From: JBARDN01 sp050736695
GTDB lineage: Bacteria > Desulfobacterota > Binatia > Binatales > Binataceae
Length of the DNA stretch: 64,000 nucleotides
Reading direction: 5' to 3'
Assembly: GCA_050736695.1 (NCBI GenBank)
Contig: JBOHWH010000135.1
Span: 62,001 to 126,000 of the forward strand
The notes beneath the pieces are model-generated. The model did not search any database. It worked only from the letters and a program-made list of their open reading frames with translations, and was not told the origin of the DNA. Shown in pieces: positions 43,648-51,976 of the stretch. Every line of letters starts with the position of its first letter. The first letter of the stretch is position 1. The translations under genes and the position numbers were made by a program.

Positions 43648-44904
43648 TCAGGCGGCGCGCGCCTGCCGCGCCATCATCCGCGCGAACCGGAACGACGGAA
43701 AGCCGCCGCTGAGCGCCATCTGGCCAAACCGCGCCATCTCGAGCGCGGCCCAACTCTCGCGTTGCGCGACAATCTGCGCCGCGTGCGCAATCGGATCGGC
43801 TGTCAGGCCACGAGAGGTTTTCACGCTGGCGGAGTAATAGGGCATCAGCAGCCGGTCGCGGCGAGCCGCGAATTCGCTCATCGCGGACGAGTCGATCACG
43901 CGGCCGCTTCGCGCCGAGAACCAATCGGGCGCAAGTTCGCCGACGATTTCCGCACTCATCAGCGCGAGCGAATGTCCCTGCCCAAACAAAGGATCGACAT
44001 GCAGGCCCGCATCTCCGACCAGCAGCGCGCCGTCGGCGATCGGGATGCGATAAGTGTTGGACAATATCCCCGACGAATAAATCTTGCCGGATGAACGCCC
44101 GCCTTCGACGATCGCGCCGACCGCGAACGAGCGCGCGAGCTCGCGCTTCAGATTGCCTTCAAGATCGGTGCGGAACGACCGCATTTCATTTGCATCGAAC
44201 GCGACCGCGGCGACCACGCGTCCGTTCTCGCATCGGCACAGGATCGATCCCTGGCCCGGTCCGGCGTCGAGCTCGGTGACCAGGTCGTCGCCGAAGCGCG
44301 CCGAGCTGACGTCGTCGTAATAGGCGTAGTAGTAGGCGCGCGCGCACGGAACTTCGGTGCGCTTGAAGGCGCCGAGCTTGGCCTCGGCGATCTTCGCGAC
44401 GGCGCTGCGCATCCCGTCGGCGCCGATTACCAGCGCCGCGTGAAATTCGTGAGATCCGGTTTCGTCCTCGCCGCGGATCCCCGCGATCGCGCTGTCTTCG
44501 ATCACGAAATCGGTCAACCGGAAACGCTCCCGGACGATCGCACCCGAATCGCGTGCGAGCGCAAGCATCGCGGCGTCCATCGGCATCCGCCCGAAGCAGA
44601 ACCCGCGCAGGTCTTCACCTTCGGACGCGAGATCGACCGCGTAATCATAACCGGGCCCGAGCACACGCATCCGTTGGTAGCGCCGCGCACCGGCGCGTTC
44701 CAGATGCTCCAGCGCCTTCATTCGGGCCAGCACCCGCGTGCCGCCGGCGAGGACGATATGCGTGGAAATTGTGTCAGATGGAAATGCAGCCTTATCGACC
44801 AGCAGGATTCTGAGTCCGCGGCGCGCCAGCGCAATCGCAGTCGCGCTTCCAGCCACACGCGCACCCACAATAATCGCGTCGAAGGGGGAATCCGGATGGT
44901 TCAT
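43648..44904 (-). CDS. FAD-dependent oxidoreductase, geranylgeranyl-reductase/PHBH-like
   Basis: The 418-residue flavoprotein starts DAIIVGARVAGSATAIALAR (dinucleotide-binding GxRxAGS), continues GLRILLVDKAAFPSDTISTH and carries the second FAD motif ALLVGDAGLHVDPLFGQG. It belongs to the p-hydroxybenzoate-hydroxylase superfamily and is close to geranylgeranyl reductases and halogenase-like members; function within that group cannot be decided. I use ATG 44904; TTG 44919 is a weaker option. It is cytosolic or peripheral, in a same-strand run with the hydrolase at 42816. Confidence 0.85.
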   Translation of the reverse strand: MNHPDSPFDAIIVGARVAGSATAIALARRGLRILLVDKAAFPSDTISTHIVLAGGTRVLARMKALEHLERAGARRYQRMRVLGPGYDYAVDLASEGEDLRGFCFGRMPMDAAMLALARDSGAIVRERFRLTDFVIEDSAIAGIRGEDETGSHEFHAALVIGADGMRSAVAKIAEAKLGAFKRTEVPCARAYYYAYYDDVSSARFGDDLVTELDAGPGQGSILCRCENGRVVAAVAFDANEMRSFRTDLEGNLKRELARSFAVGAIVEGGRSSGKIYSSGILSNTYRIPIADGALLVGDAGLHVDPLFGQGHSLALMSAEIVGELAPDWFSARSGRVIDSSAMSEFAARRDRLLMPYYSASVKTSRGLTADPIAHAAQIVAQRESWAALEMARFGQMALSGGFPSFRFARMMARQARAA

Positions 44905-44985
44905 CAAGCACTCGCGCAAAAATCTCGAACTTCACGCAATGATTAGGTGCGCGGCGGCGCCGACGCAAGCATCGCGCAAAAAGAA

Positions 44986-45009
44986 AGAGCCCCCTGTTAC
45001 GGGGGCTCT
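44986..45009 (-). terminator. Rho-independent terminator of the lysine-rich unit
   Basis: A perfect 9-bp stem (AGAGCCCCC / GGGGGCTCT) with a 6-base loop is followed on the minus strand by a T-rich tract (TTCTTTTTG, 44977-44985). Orientation fits the minus-strand lysine-rich gene upstream of it, not the flavoprotein gene. Confidence 0.85.
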
Positions 45010-45013
45010 CTCG

Positions 45014-45098
45014 GTTTACGAGGCGTAAACGCCTCGGCTCATTCCAGCAGCTAGCCCGGCATCGATAGCCAGCCTCCGAGGGGTTAAATCCCGGAGGA
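45014..45098 (-). other. Structured 3' untranslated region
   Basis: Between the lysine-rich gene's stop and its terminator lie two further foldable elements. GAGGCG-TAAA-CGCCTC (45020-45035) overlaps a second dyad GTTTACG...CGTAAAC (45014-45030), giving mutually exclusive hairpins. CCTCCG and CGGAGG then form the ends of an imperfect stem near 45074-45098. They may stabilise the message or form a small RNA; no known class is recognised. Confidence 0.4.
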
Positions 45099-45112
45099 AA
45101 ACTTGTGGCTAG

Positions 45113-45211
45113 TTACTTCTTCTTCTTTTTGCCGGCTTTCTTCTTCATACCGCTCTTAAGCTTTGACTTGGATTTGGTGGCCCGCTTAGGGGCCTTCTTC
45201 TTCACTGGCAT
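45113..45211 (-). CDS. 32-residue lysine-rich basic protein
   Basis: The ORF starts MPVKKKAPKRATKSKSK and ends in five lysines; 16 of 32 residues are Lys. GGAGG five bases before ATG 45211 is one of the strongest SDs in the window. A promoter (45294-45322) and a terminator (44986-45009) enclose it, so it is a complete monocistronic unit. The composition resembles histone-H1-like tails and other nucleoid or RNA-binding peptides, so a DNA- or RNA-binding role is inferred. A ribosomal small protein (Thx type) is a possible alternative. Confidence 0.75.
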   Translation of the reverse strand: MPVKKKAPKRATKSKSKLKSGMKKKAGKKKKK

Positions 45212-45293
45212 AGACACCTCCTCTCAATCGGCAACTGCTGGATAAGCACCCTGAACTAATGAGTGGTCTAATCTTCCCCACCCCTCGATCCGC

Positions 45294-45322
45294 ATTATAG
45301 AAATGCGTTATTACAAATGCAA
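45294..45322 (-). promoter_or_regulatory. Sigma-70-type promoter of the lysine-rich gene
   Basis: On the minus strand, a perfect TATAAT (45294-45299) lies 17 bases downstream of TTGCAT (45317-45322), in an AT-rich gap. The predicted start is near 45287, giving a leader of about 75 bases before ATG 45211. The -35 is a moderate match; spacing and -10 are ideal. Confidence 0.6.
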
Positions 45323-45348
45323 TAGGGTAAGACAGATTTTATAAAGAA

Positions 45349-45400
45349 ATTCTAAAGTCGGCACGGACCGCTGATCCAATACGTTTTCCGACTTTAGAAT
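45349..45400. repeat. 13-bp perfect inverted repeat, spacer 26
   Basis: ATTCTAAAGTCGG (45349-45361) is repeated exactly inverted as CCGACTTTAGAAT (45388-45400). It is followed closely by a 12-bp perfect palindrome CAAGAGCTCTTG (45412-45423), 35 bases before the FtsB-like start. These are candidate operators or an RNA hairpin controlling the cell-division gene. No T-run follows, so a terminator is unlikely. Confidence 0.55.
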
Positions 45401-45457
45401 GGCGTTCAAAACAAGAGCTCTTGAACTACCTCCCCGGCCTCCTTTACCATTAGGCAA

Positions 45458-45775
45458 ATGAGTCGGTTAAGCAACTACCTGCGGCGACAATGGCTCTGCC
45501 TAATCCTGAGCGGGATACTCATAGTGTTGGGCTTGAGCCTTGCGATGGGGCCGCTAGGGCCGCGCGACCTGCTGGCGCTGCGCGACAGGCGGCGTGTGCT
45601 CGAGGCGCAAAACGCGGAACTGCTCGCACGCAACGCATCACTCAGAACGGGCGTTCAGAACCTTGGTTCCAACGATCGCTACCTGGAACATCTGATTCGC
45701 CGCGAACTCGGATTCGTTCGCTCGGGCGAGTTGGTGTACAAATTCACCGGCGCCGGCGCGTCGGCCGAGCACTAG
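45458..45775 (+). CDS. Septum formation initiator, FtsB/DivIC-like
   Basis: The 105-residue bitopic protein has a short cytosolic N-terminus, one membrane helix (CLILSGILIVLGLSLAMG, about residues 13-32) and a coiled coil with LRDRRRVLEAQNAELLARNA (about 40-70). The family tail is DRYLEHLIRRELGFVRSGE. FtsB/DivIC bridges FtsL and FtsQ in the divisome. The C-terminus is convergent with the CoA-transferase gene by four bases. The start at ATG 45458 is the only reasonable one. Confidence 0.87.
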   Translation: MSRLSNYLRRQWLCLILSGILIVLGLSLAMGPLGPRDLLALRDRRRVLEAQNAELLARNASLRTGVQNLGSNDRYLEHLIRRELGFVRSGELVYKFTGAGASAEH

Positions 45776-47106
45776 AAAACCGATCTCGGCAACAGGCGAT
45801 ACTCGCGCGCGGAGCGCTCCAGCTCCGCGCGGAAATCGGGATGCGCCAATCCGATCAACGCGCGCGCCCGCTCCGGAACCGACTTGCCCTTTAAGTTAAC
45901 GATCCCGTATTCGGTAACGACATACATCACGTCGGTGCGCGGCGTGGTCACGATATTCGATTCATCGATTCGCGCGACGATTCGGCTCGCGCGCCGGCCC
46001 GCGCGTTCGTAGGTGGACGCGAGGCACAAAATTGCCTTGCCTCCGGCGGAAGCATACGCGCCGCGAATGAACTGGAGCTGGCCACCGGTGCCGCTGATCT
46101 GCCGGATGCCGGCGGACTCGGAGCAGACCTGTCCGGTCAGATCGATTTGCGCGGCGTTGCAGATCGCGACCGCGTTATCGTTGCGCATGATGCGATGCGG
46201 CAGATTCGTGTAATCGACCGGTCCCGCAAAGCAGGCCGGATTGCGATCGAGAAATTTGTAAAGGCGCGACGATCCCGCGGCGAAGCAGTAGGTCATCTGA
46301 TAAAGATTGTCAGCCTTGTGCGCGCCGGTGATCTTGCCGGCCTCGTACAGCGCGATGAGCGAATCAACGAACATCTCGGTGTGCACTCCGAGATCTTTGA
46401 CCGCCGATCCCGCCAGCAACTCGGCGACCGCGTTCGGCATCGCGCCGATTCCGATTTGCAGGCATGCGCCATTCCTGATTTCCGGAGCGATCAGCTCCGC
46501 GACTTTCTGATCCGTGGGAGACGGCGAGGGATTCTTGAGCTCCGGCAGCACGCCCGCTCCCGCGTCGATCACCCGATCGACAGCGCTGATATGAACTCCG
46601 CATTCCAGTCCGAAAACATACGGCACGCTGGCGTCGGCTTCGATTATGACATGCTTCGCCTTTTCCGTGATCGCCTTGTGATAGGTCACCGACGGCCCGA
46701 AATTGAAATAGCCGTGGGCATCCATCGGCGCGCACTTCAGCACCGCCACGTCCACGTCGATGAAGCGGCGGTAGTCGTCGGGCGCCTCGCCGAAGTTCAT
46801 CGGAATGTGATGACACAGCCCCCTGTCGTGCATCCTTCGCTCAAGGCCGGAGAAGTACCACGAAAAATAAGCCACGTGGCGTCCGTCGGGATCGGCTTCG
46901 ATCGCCGCACGCGGCTTCATCGCAAGGCATCCGCGGAGTCTAACCCGCTCGAGTTCCGGGACTCGTGCGGCAAGTGCCTGATCGAACAGGTCGGGCTGGC
47001 CGAGCCCGAATCCGTACTCGACCCAGTCGTCCGACTTGACCGACGCGGCAGCCTCTTCGGCGCTTACGGTTTTTCGTTTCAGCTCTGATGCGTATGAATC
47101 CGCCAT
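45772..47106 (-). CDS. Acetyl-CoA hydrolase/transferase family CoA-transferase
   Basis: The 444-residue class I CoA-transferase has VEYGFGLGQPDLFDQALAAR, LKCAPMDAHGYFNFGPSVTY, GACLQIGIGAMPNAVAELLA, the Glu-bearing GVHTEMFVDSL (the 4-hydroxybutyrate CoA-transferase pattern GxH[TS]EM) and VTEYGIVNLKGKSVPERARA. It moves CoA between acetyl-CoA or butyryl-CoA and short hydroxy or fatty acids through a glutamyl-CoA thioester. GAGG six bases before ATG 47106 gives the start. It stands alone, so its physiological acid is unknown. Confidence 0.9.
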   Translation of the reverse strand: MADSYASELKRKTVSAEEAAASVKSDDWVEYGFGLGQPDLFDQALAARVPELERVRLRGCLAMKPRAAIEADPDGRHVAYFSWYFSGLERRMHDRGLCHHIPMNFGEAPDDYRRFIDVDVAVLKCAPMDAHGYFNFGPSVTYHKAITEKAKHVIIEADASVPYVFGLECGVHISAVDRVIDAGAGVLPELKNPSPSPTDQKVAELIAPEIRNGACLQIGIGAMPNAVAELLAGSAVKDLGVHTEMFVDSLIALYEAGKITGAHKADNLYQMTYCFAAGSSRLYKFLDRNPACFAGPVDYTNLPHRIMRNDNAVAICNAAQIDLTGQVCSESAGIRQISGTGGQLQFIRGAYASAGGKAILCLASTYERAGRRASRIVARIDESNIVTTPRTDVMYVVTEYGIVNLKGKSVPERARALIGLAHPDFRAELERSAREYRLLPRSVF

Positions 47107-47320
47107 CGTTAACCTCGGTCGCGCGGCGCCACGGCTTGCAGGTCAGGGCCGCACCGGATTTTCGCGCGCGCGCGCAGTTTCATAAATGCTATCAGCCGGT
47201 CGCGGTGGCAAGCCCGCGACCGAGACTCGCTGACACTTCTACGGACCGCTTCGATAGGCTACCGTCATCGAGTCCGCGGGCCTGAAGCAATCTGAATAGC
47301 CCGTCTCAGGAGATAACCGA

Positions 47321-47752
47321 GTGAGCGACGCCGTTTTCGAAAGCGTATTGGCACTTCATTTGTTTGGCGTGATTTTCTGGATCGGCGGATTGTTGATGCT
47401 CGCGAGCCTGCTCGGCCGCGTGCCCGAGGAAGTCGGTCTTCCTAAAGAGCGGCTGCTCGGAACTATACGGCGGCTGTTCGAAGTCACGGTGAACCTTGGC
47501 GCCGCGATTACGATCACGCTCGGAATCGTTCTCATCCTGATGCGGCCCGAAGTTCTAACGCAGGGATGGCTGCACGCGAAGCTCTTGCTGATCGCGGTGA
47601 TTCTCTTTTATCACGTGCGCTTCTACCGGCGAATTCGCTTTCTCGAAGACCATCCCAGCGCCTCGACGCACCGCGAATTCGCGGTCGTACACGGCGTTGT
47701 CAGCCTGTTGGTGCTGGCGGTCCTGCTGCTGGCGATTCTGAAGCCGTTCTAG
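47321..47752 (+). CDS. HemJ/CopD-like four-helix membrane protein
   Basis: The 143-residue protein has four transmembrane helices with LALHLFGVIFWIGGLLMLAS (His13) and GWLHAKLLLIAVILFYHVRF. The conserved His and the WLHxKLLL motif are shared by HemJ protoporphyrinogen oxidases and CopD-type proteins. Heme biosynthesis is the more specific option, but no other heme gene is near. The start is GTG 47321 with GGAG eight bases upstream. Confidence 0.75.
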   Translation: MSDAVFESVLALHLFGVIFWIGGLLMLASLLGRVPEEVGLPKERLLGTIRRLFEVTVNLGAAITITLGIVLILMRPEVLTQGWLHAKLLLIAVILFYHVRFYRRIRFLEDHPSASTHREFAVVHGVVSLLVLAVLLLAILKPF

Positions 47753-47942
47753 CGAACGCCGCGCGCGATCCGTCATGAGAGCATGATAATCGGCCATCGC
47801 CAGCGCATTCGACCTCGATTTCATCGCGATGCCGCAGCATGTTCTCGCTCATGTGAGTCAATTCACCTGCCGGAAGACAGATGAAACCTCACCTGCTGAG
47901 GCAGATGGCGCCCGTCAGACGTTCCCCTGAGCACCACGCAGG

Positions 47943-48719
47943 TTAGAACCTGTCCTTCAACTCGCGGGTCTTGGCGAAAATTGCGACCGGATCATTTGCC
48001 AGCGACTGGTCGATCTTCTTGAGGCTCGCGCGGAGCTCGGCGCTGTCGGTGCGCAGAAACGGGTTGATCTGTTTTTCGCCGCCGATCGTCGAAGGCACAG
48101 TCCATTTGCCTTCCGCGCGCGCTTTCACTGAGGATTCGTGTCTGGCTTTGAGCGCGGTGTTGTTCGGCTCGAGCGTGAGCGCAAAGCGGAGGTTCTTTTC
48201 GGTGTATTCGTGGCCGCAGTAAACCCGCGTCGAATCGGGCAGCGCCGCCAGCCGCTTAAGCGACGCGACCATCGTGGCGGCGTTGCCCTCGAACACGCGG
48301 CCGCATCCCCCGACGAACATCGTGTCGCCGGTGAAGACCGACTCGAGTTTCGGAAAATAATACGCGACGTGGCCGTTGGTGTGAGCGGGAATTCCGATCA
48401 CGCGCGCTTCGAGCGCGCCGATTCTGAGCGTGTCGCCGTCGGCGACCGGATTGGTCAGCGCGGGGATTCTGCCGTTCTCGGCGCTCGCGCCATAAATCTT
48501 GATGCCCTCGATTTTCGAGGCGATATCCTGGTTTCCTCCGCTGTGGTCGGCATGCCAATGCGTCGTCAGCACGGCGACGATTTGCACGCCCAGTCCGCGC
48601 GCGGCCGAGATGACTTTGCCGGCCTCTGCACAATCGACGACGCCACATTCCCTGGTGGTTTCATCGACGACCAGATACGCGAAGTTGTCCGAGAGCTGCG
48701 GAACAATATGAATCGCCAT
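47943..48719 (-). CDS. gloB: Hydroxyacylglutathione hydrolase (glyoxalase II)
   Basis: The 258-residue MBL-fold enzyme has the binuclear site THWHADHSGG, PAHTNGHVAYY, VFTGDTMFVGGCGR and VYCGHEYTEKNLRFAL, plus the C-terminal glyoxalase-II domain ending INPFLRTDSAELR. It hydrolyses S-lactoylglutathione to lactate and glutathione. GGAGAAG four bases before ATG 48719. The 190-base gap before its 3' end (47753-47942) shows no gene. Confidence 0.93.
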   Translation of the reverse strand: MAIHIVPQLSDNFAYLVVDETTRECGVVDCAEAGKVISAARGLGVQIVAVLTTHWHADHSGGNQDIASKIEGIKIYGASAENGRIPALTNPVADGDTLRIGALEARVIGIPAHTNGHVAYYFPKLESVFTGDTMFVGGCGRVFEGNAATMVASLKRLAALPDSTRVYCGHEYTEKNLRFALTLEPNNTALKARHESSVKARAEGKWTVPSTIGGEKQINPFLRTDSAELRASLKKIDQSLANDPVAIFAKTRELKDRF

Positions 48720-48732
48720 CGCACTTCTCCTT

Positions 48733-48778
48733 GGCGGTCTTCCGGCGGTCTTCCGGCGGTCTTCCGCGTCAGACCGCC
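48733..48778. repeat. Three tandem 11-bp repeats with a hairpin
   Basis: GGCGGTCTTCC is repeated three times without change (48733-48765). The last copy's GGCGGTCT pairs with AGACCGCC (48771-48778) across an 8-base loop. It occupies nearly all of the gap between fabI (stop 48780) and the gloB start region, upstream of gloB's SD. It could be a transcriptional attenuating hairpin, or a slippage-prone tract. Confidence 0.7.
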
Positions 48779-48779
48779 G

Positions 48780-49553
48780 TCAGAGTCCGACGATGTTGTA
48801 GCCGACGTCGACATAAACCGTTTGCCCGGTCACGCCGCTCGAAAGATCGCTCAACAGGACGGCCGCCATCTTGCCGGCTTCTTCGATTTTCATGCCGCGG
48901 CGCAGCGGCGCGCGATTTTCAACTTCATGCGCCATCGCATGGAACCCGCTGATCGCCGACGACGAAAGGGTACGCGCAGGCCCCGCGCTGAGCGCGTTGA
49001 CGCGGATATTCTTTGAACCCAAATCGATCGCGAGATAGCGCACGCAGGCTTCCAGAGCCGCTTTGGCAACACCCATCACATTGTAATTGGGAACCGCGCG
49101 GACCGCGCCAATATAGCTCAGCGTGACGATCGAGCCGCCTCCCCGCGCTTCCATCAGCGGTTCCGCGGCGCGCGCAAGTGCGACCAGCGAATAGGCGCTG
49201 ATTTCGAGCGAGCGCGAGAAATTCTGGCGGCTGACGCCAAGAAAGCGGTCGCGCAAATCCTCGCGCTCGGCGAACGCAACCGCATGCACCAGCATGTCGA
49301 GTCCGCCCCACTTTTCTTTCAACTTGCCGAACACCGCGGCGATCTGCGCGTCGTTGGTAACGTCGAGCTCGCCGACTACATCAGCTTCGACTTGCGCGGC
49401 GAGCGGACGCACGCGCTTCTCTAATACTTCGCCCTGATAGGTGAGCGCAATCTCGGCGCCTTGCGCGTGCAGTTCCTGCGCGATCGACCATGCGAGACTC
49501 TTGTCGTTGGCGACGCCGACGATCAGCGCGCGCTTTTTCTCTGCGATACCCAT
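48780..49553 (-). CDS. fabI: Enoyl-ACP reductase (NADH) FabI
   Basis: The 257-residue protein is an atypical SDR of the FabI type: ALIVGVANDKSLAWSIA, SLEISAYSLVALARAA, the catalytic Tyr157-x6-Lys164 (YNVMGVAK) and ARTLSSSAISGF. It reduces trans-2-enoyl-ACP in type II fatty-acid synthesis and is the target class of triclosan. Length and motifs are complete. Upstream SD AAGGAAAAGG is close to ATG 49553. It is followed on the same strand by gloB. Confidence 0.95.
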   Translation of the reverse strand: MGIAEKKRALIVGVANDKSLAWSIAQELHAQGAEIALTYQGEVLEKRVRPLAAQVEADVVGELDVTNDAQIAAVFGKLKEKWGGLDMLVHAVAFAEREDLRDRFLGVSRQNFSRSLEISAYSLVALARAAEPLMEARGGGSIVTLSYIGAVRAVPNYNVMGVAKAALEACVRYLAIDLGSKNIRVNALSAGPARTLSSSAISGFHAMAHEVENRAPLRRGMKIEEAGKMAAVLLSDLSSGVTGQTVYVDVGYNIVGL

Positions 49554-49582
49554 CGTGCCTTTTCCTTATCGATCGCGCGCCG

Positions 49583-50356
49583 CTAGACCGCGAGTTTCAT
49601 TCCATCGGACGCCATCTCGATCTTAATGTCGCGCCGATGGTTTAACACCTCGCGCCCTATATGCGTCAGCAGCATCCGATCGACCTTGAACTTTTCGCGA
49701 TGCTCCGCCAACTCGGGATAGTTGAGATGGAATTTCAGATGCCTGCTCTCGAAGTAGGTGCATTCGCAGATAAAAAGATCGGCGCCCGCCGCAAGCTTCA
49801 CCAGCGCGTCGTTCCATCCGGTGTCGCCCGAAAAAACTATCGTTTTGCCGCCCACTTCGACCCGGAGCGAGAGCGAGATGTCGGGTTTGGTGTGCGGACT
49901 GCGAATCGCGGTGAGCTTGACCTTTCCGATGCGCAGCGTCGAGCTCGGCTCGATTACTACGAAATGCAGCTTGGGCCTGACTCGTTCCAGGTCAAAGCCC
50001 GGGAACAAAGTTTTCATCAGCCGCCAGCATCGCGATTCGAGATTGCGCGGGCCTGCGATCGTGATTGGAGCGGCAAGTTTGCTCTCCCACATGTATTCGA
50101 GAATCAGAAACGGCAGTCCGCCAAAATGATCGCCGTGCAGATGGCTGATGACGATCAAATCAAGATTGTTGGGACGCAGCGAGAGACGCTTCATCGCGCC
50201 CAGGATCTCCGGCCCCGCTTCCATCAGGATGCGTGTGCCGGCGGCCTCGATGATGAAGCCGGCTTGCGCGCGGCCGCCGCTTGCGAAAGCGTCTCCGGTG
50301 CCAAGCACGGTGACGTTTGCGCGGCTCTTGCGCGCCGGTGCGTGATTGGAATTCAT
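49583..50356 (-). CDS. RNase Z-like metallo-beta-lactamase-fold protein
   Basis: The 257-residue protein has VTVLGTGDAFASGGRAQAGF, ISHLHGDHFGGLPFLILEYM, VFSGDTGWNDALVKLA, FICECTYFES and LLTHIGREVL. All metal ligands of the RNase Z/ElaC-like MBL group are present, but the long exosite arm of tRNase Z is missing, so a tRNA-processing role is doubtful. It is probably a broad phosphodiesterase- or esterase-like member. I start at ATG 50356 (GAGG upstream); the frame continues to 50449 but that part overlaps the divergent LLM gene's leader. Confidence 0.85.
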   Translation of the reverse strand: MNSNHAPARKSRANVTVLGTGDAFASGGRAQAGFIIEAAGTRILMEAGPEILGAMKRLSLRPNNLDLIVISHLHGDHFGGLPFLILEYMWESKLAAPITIAGPRNLESRCWRLMKTLFPGFDLERVRPKLHFVVIEPSSTLRIGKVKLTAIRSPHTKPDISLSLRVEVGGKTIVFSGDTGWNDALVKLAAGADLFICECTYFESRHLKFHLNYPELAEHREKFKVDRMLLTHIGREVLNHRRDIKIEMASDGMKLAV

Positions 50357-50442
50357 CAAACCGGACCTCATGCTAGTATCTACCATATGCCCATGCAAAA
50401 TAGGCTGAGCGACAGCCGTATACCAAACAGTAAGGTGGGAAA

Positions 50443-51396
50443 ATGACACCGCAAGTCAAGATTGGCGCCGGGTTCGGGCTGTGGCGGCTGGGGATGCCAC
50501 CGGCCGAGACGATCGCGCGGGTTGCCGAGCGCGCCGAAGGGTGGGGGCTCGATTCGTTCTGGCTCTCGGACCATCTGCTCGCGCCTTCGCCGGAACTCGA
50601 TGTAGTCGCCACGCTTTCGCTGATCGCATCGCGCACCGAGCGGATGAAACTCGGGCCGAGCGTGCTGCTCTTGAATCTGCGGCATCCGCTGATGGCCGCG
50701 AAGTCATTCGCGTCGCTGGATTATCTGTCCGGCGGCAGAATGGTCATGGCGGTCGGCACCGGATCGAATCTGGCCGATTACGCAGCGTGCGGAATTTCTC
50801 CGGATGGGCGGGGAAAGCGCCTGGATGAGGGAATCGAGGTGCTGCGCGCGGTCTGGAAAGATCGTCAGGCGAGCTATCATGGCTGCTTCTTCAACTTCGA
50901 TAACGTGACGATTGAGCCTCGTCCTGTCGCGCGCGGCAACAACGACTTCGGCACGATGGACGTCTGGATCGGCGGCCGCGCCGAGTCGGCGTTACGCCGC
51001 ACCGCGCGGCTGGGCGACGGATTTTTCGCGTCGTTCCAGACGCCCGAGGAATATGAAGCGAGCATGGCGCAAATTCGCGCCTATGCAATCGAGTACAACC
51101 GCGTCAACGCGCGAATCGAATCAGGGCTGATCCTGCTCTGCCGGGTGGCGAGTTCGCGCGATAAGGCGCTTAAGGAGATGCAGCCGATGCTCTCCGCGAT
51201 GGGCCGCGGCTCCGAAGCTTTCCTTGAGCGCAGCGTGTTCGGCTCGGCTGAAGATATTGTCGCGCGACTCGGGCAGTACATCGCCAAGGGTCTCGACAAA
51301 TTCGTGCTCTGGCCTATAGCCACGCCCGAAACGTGGGATCAGCAGATCGAACTCGTCGGCCGCGAAATCGCCGCCCACTATGCGCGCGCGGCATAG
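50443..51396 (+). CDS. LLM-class flavin-dependent oxidoreductase
   Basis: This 317-residue luciferase-like TIM-barrel protein has IGAGFGLWRLGMPPAETIAR, SFWLSDHLLAPS, LSLIASRTERMKLGPSVLLL, LDYLSGGRMVMAVGTGSNLA and VWIGGRAESALRRTARLGDG. These are typical of F420- or FMN-dependent reductases and monooxygenases. Which flavin is used cannot be decided from the sequence; F420 use is common in related phyla. AAGGTGGG precedes ATG 50443 by three bases. The first lipoprotein gene starts 17 bases inside its 3' end. Confidence 0.9.
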   Translation: MTPQVKIGAGFGLWRLGMPPAETIARVAERAEGWGLDSFWLSDHLLAPSPELDVVATLSLIASRTERMKLGPSVLLLNLRHPLMAAKSFASLDYLSGGRMVMAVGTGSNLADYAACGISPDGRGKRLDEGIEVLRAVWKDRQASYHGCFFNFDNVTIEPRPVARGNNDFGTMDVWIGGRAESALRRTARLGDGFFASFQTPEEYEASMAQIRAYAIEYNRVNARIESGLILLCRVASSRDKALKEMQPMLSAMGRGSEAFLERSVFGSAEDIVARLGQYIAKGLDKFVLWPIATPETWDQQIELVGREIAAHYARAA

Positions 51397-51976
51397 TCGG
51401 CTCGCGCATCTGGCCGGCGCGCTGCTGGTAGCGGCCGCCGCGATGTATGCCGCGGCAGGATGCGGCAAGCCCGCGCCGCCACCGCGGCCGCATTCGATCT
51501 ACGCCAGCGCCGAGTCGGTCGAGGAAGCCTTTCGCGCTAAGAGATTTATCCTCGGCGACAGCAACACGGTCGCGATGGTGCGTCCGCTCGGGTCGCGCGA
51601 CGACGCGTGGATGAAGCTGCCATTCTGGCTCGGCGTCAATATCCTGGTCCCCGGCGTCACCCAACCCAAAGAAGGAGACTACTATGTAATCAGCGAAGCG
51701 ACATTGGGCAAGCCGCTCGACGCGCCGGGCGAGTGGATGATCGAAGCGGGTAGCACGCTCGTCCAACAGGAGACGGTCTTCGTGACGACACGCACGCACT
51801 ACAGCGGCACCGGGAAAATTCTTCCGACGATCGTGCAATACATGGGCAAACGCGAGTTCGTCCGCGGCGACGGCAAAAAAGTCGAGATACCCGTCGTGCG
51901 CGAGGTCTCGCTGCCGATGAAATGGACGCTCGAAGGCCGGGTGCCCGAAAGCTACGCGCGGTTTCGAATCGGATGA
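51380..51976 (+). CDS. Lipoprotein, first of a tandem paralogous pair
   Basis: The 198-residue protein has a lipoprotein signal (LLVAAAAMYAAAGC, Cys about residue 28) and a single beta-rich domain. It holds the blocks LPFWLGVNILVPG, EWMIEAGSTLVQQETVFVTT, RTHYSGTGKILPTIV and VPVVREVSLPMKW-like. The same blocks recur in the next gene, so the two arose by duplication. The start overlaps the LLM gene by 17 bases, and its TGA overlaps the next ATG (ATGA). No family is recognised. Location should be the outer or inner membrane, facing the periplasm. Confidence 0.78.
   Translation: MRARHSRLAHLAGALLVAAAAMYAAAGCGKPAPPPRPHSIYASAESVEEAFRAKRFILGDSNTVAMVRPLGSRDDAWMKLPFWLGVNILVPGVTQPKEGDYYVISEATLGKPLDAPGEWMIEAGSTLVQQETVFVTTRTHYSGTGKILPTIVQYMGKREFVRGDGKKVEIPVVREVSLPMKWTLEGRVPESYARFRIG

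Noticed and set aside
47753..47942. Possible riboswitch or small RNA in the 190-base gap before gloB's 3' end
   Set aside because: Convergent placement and no recognisable core; only a trivial 14-bp palindrome over the gloB stop.
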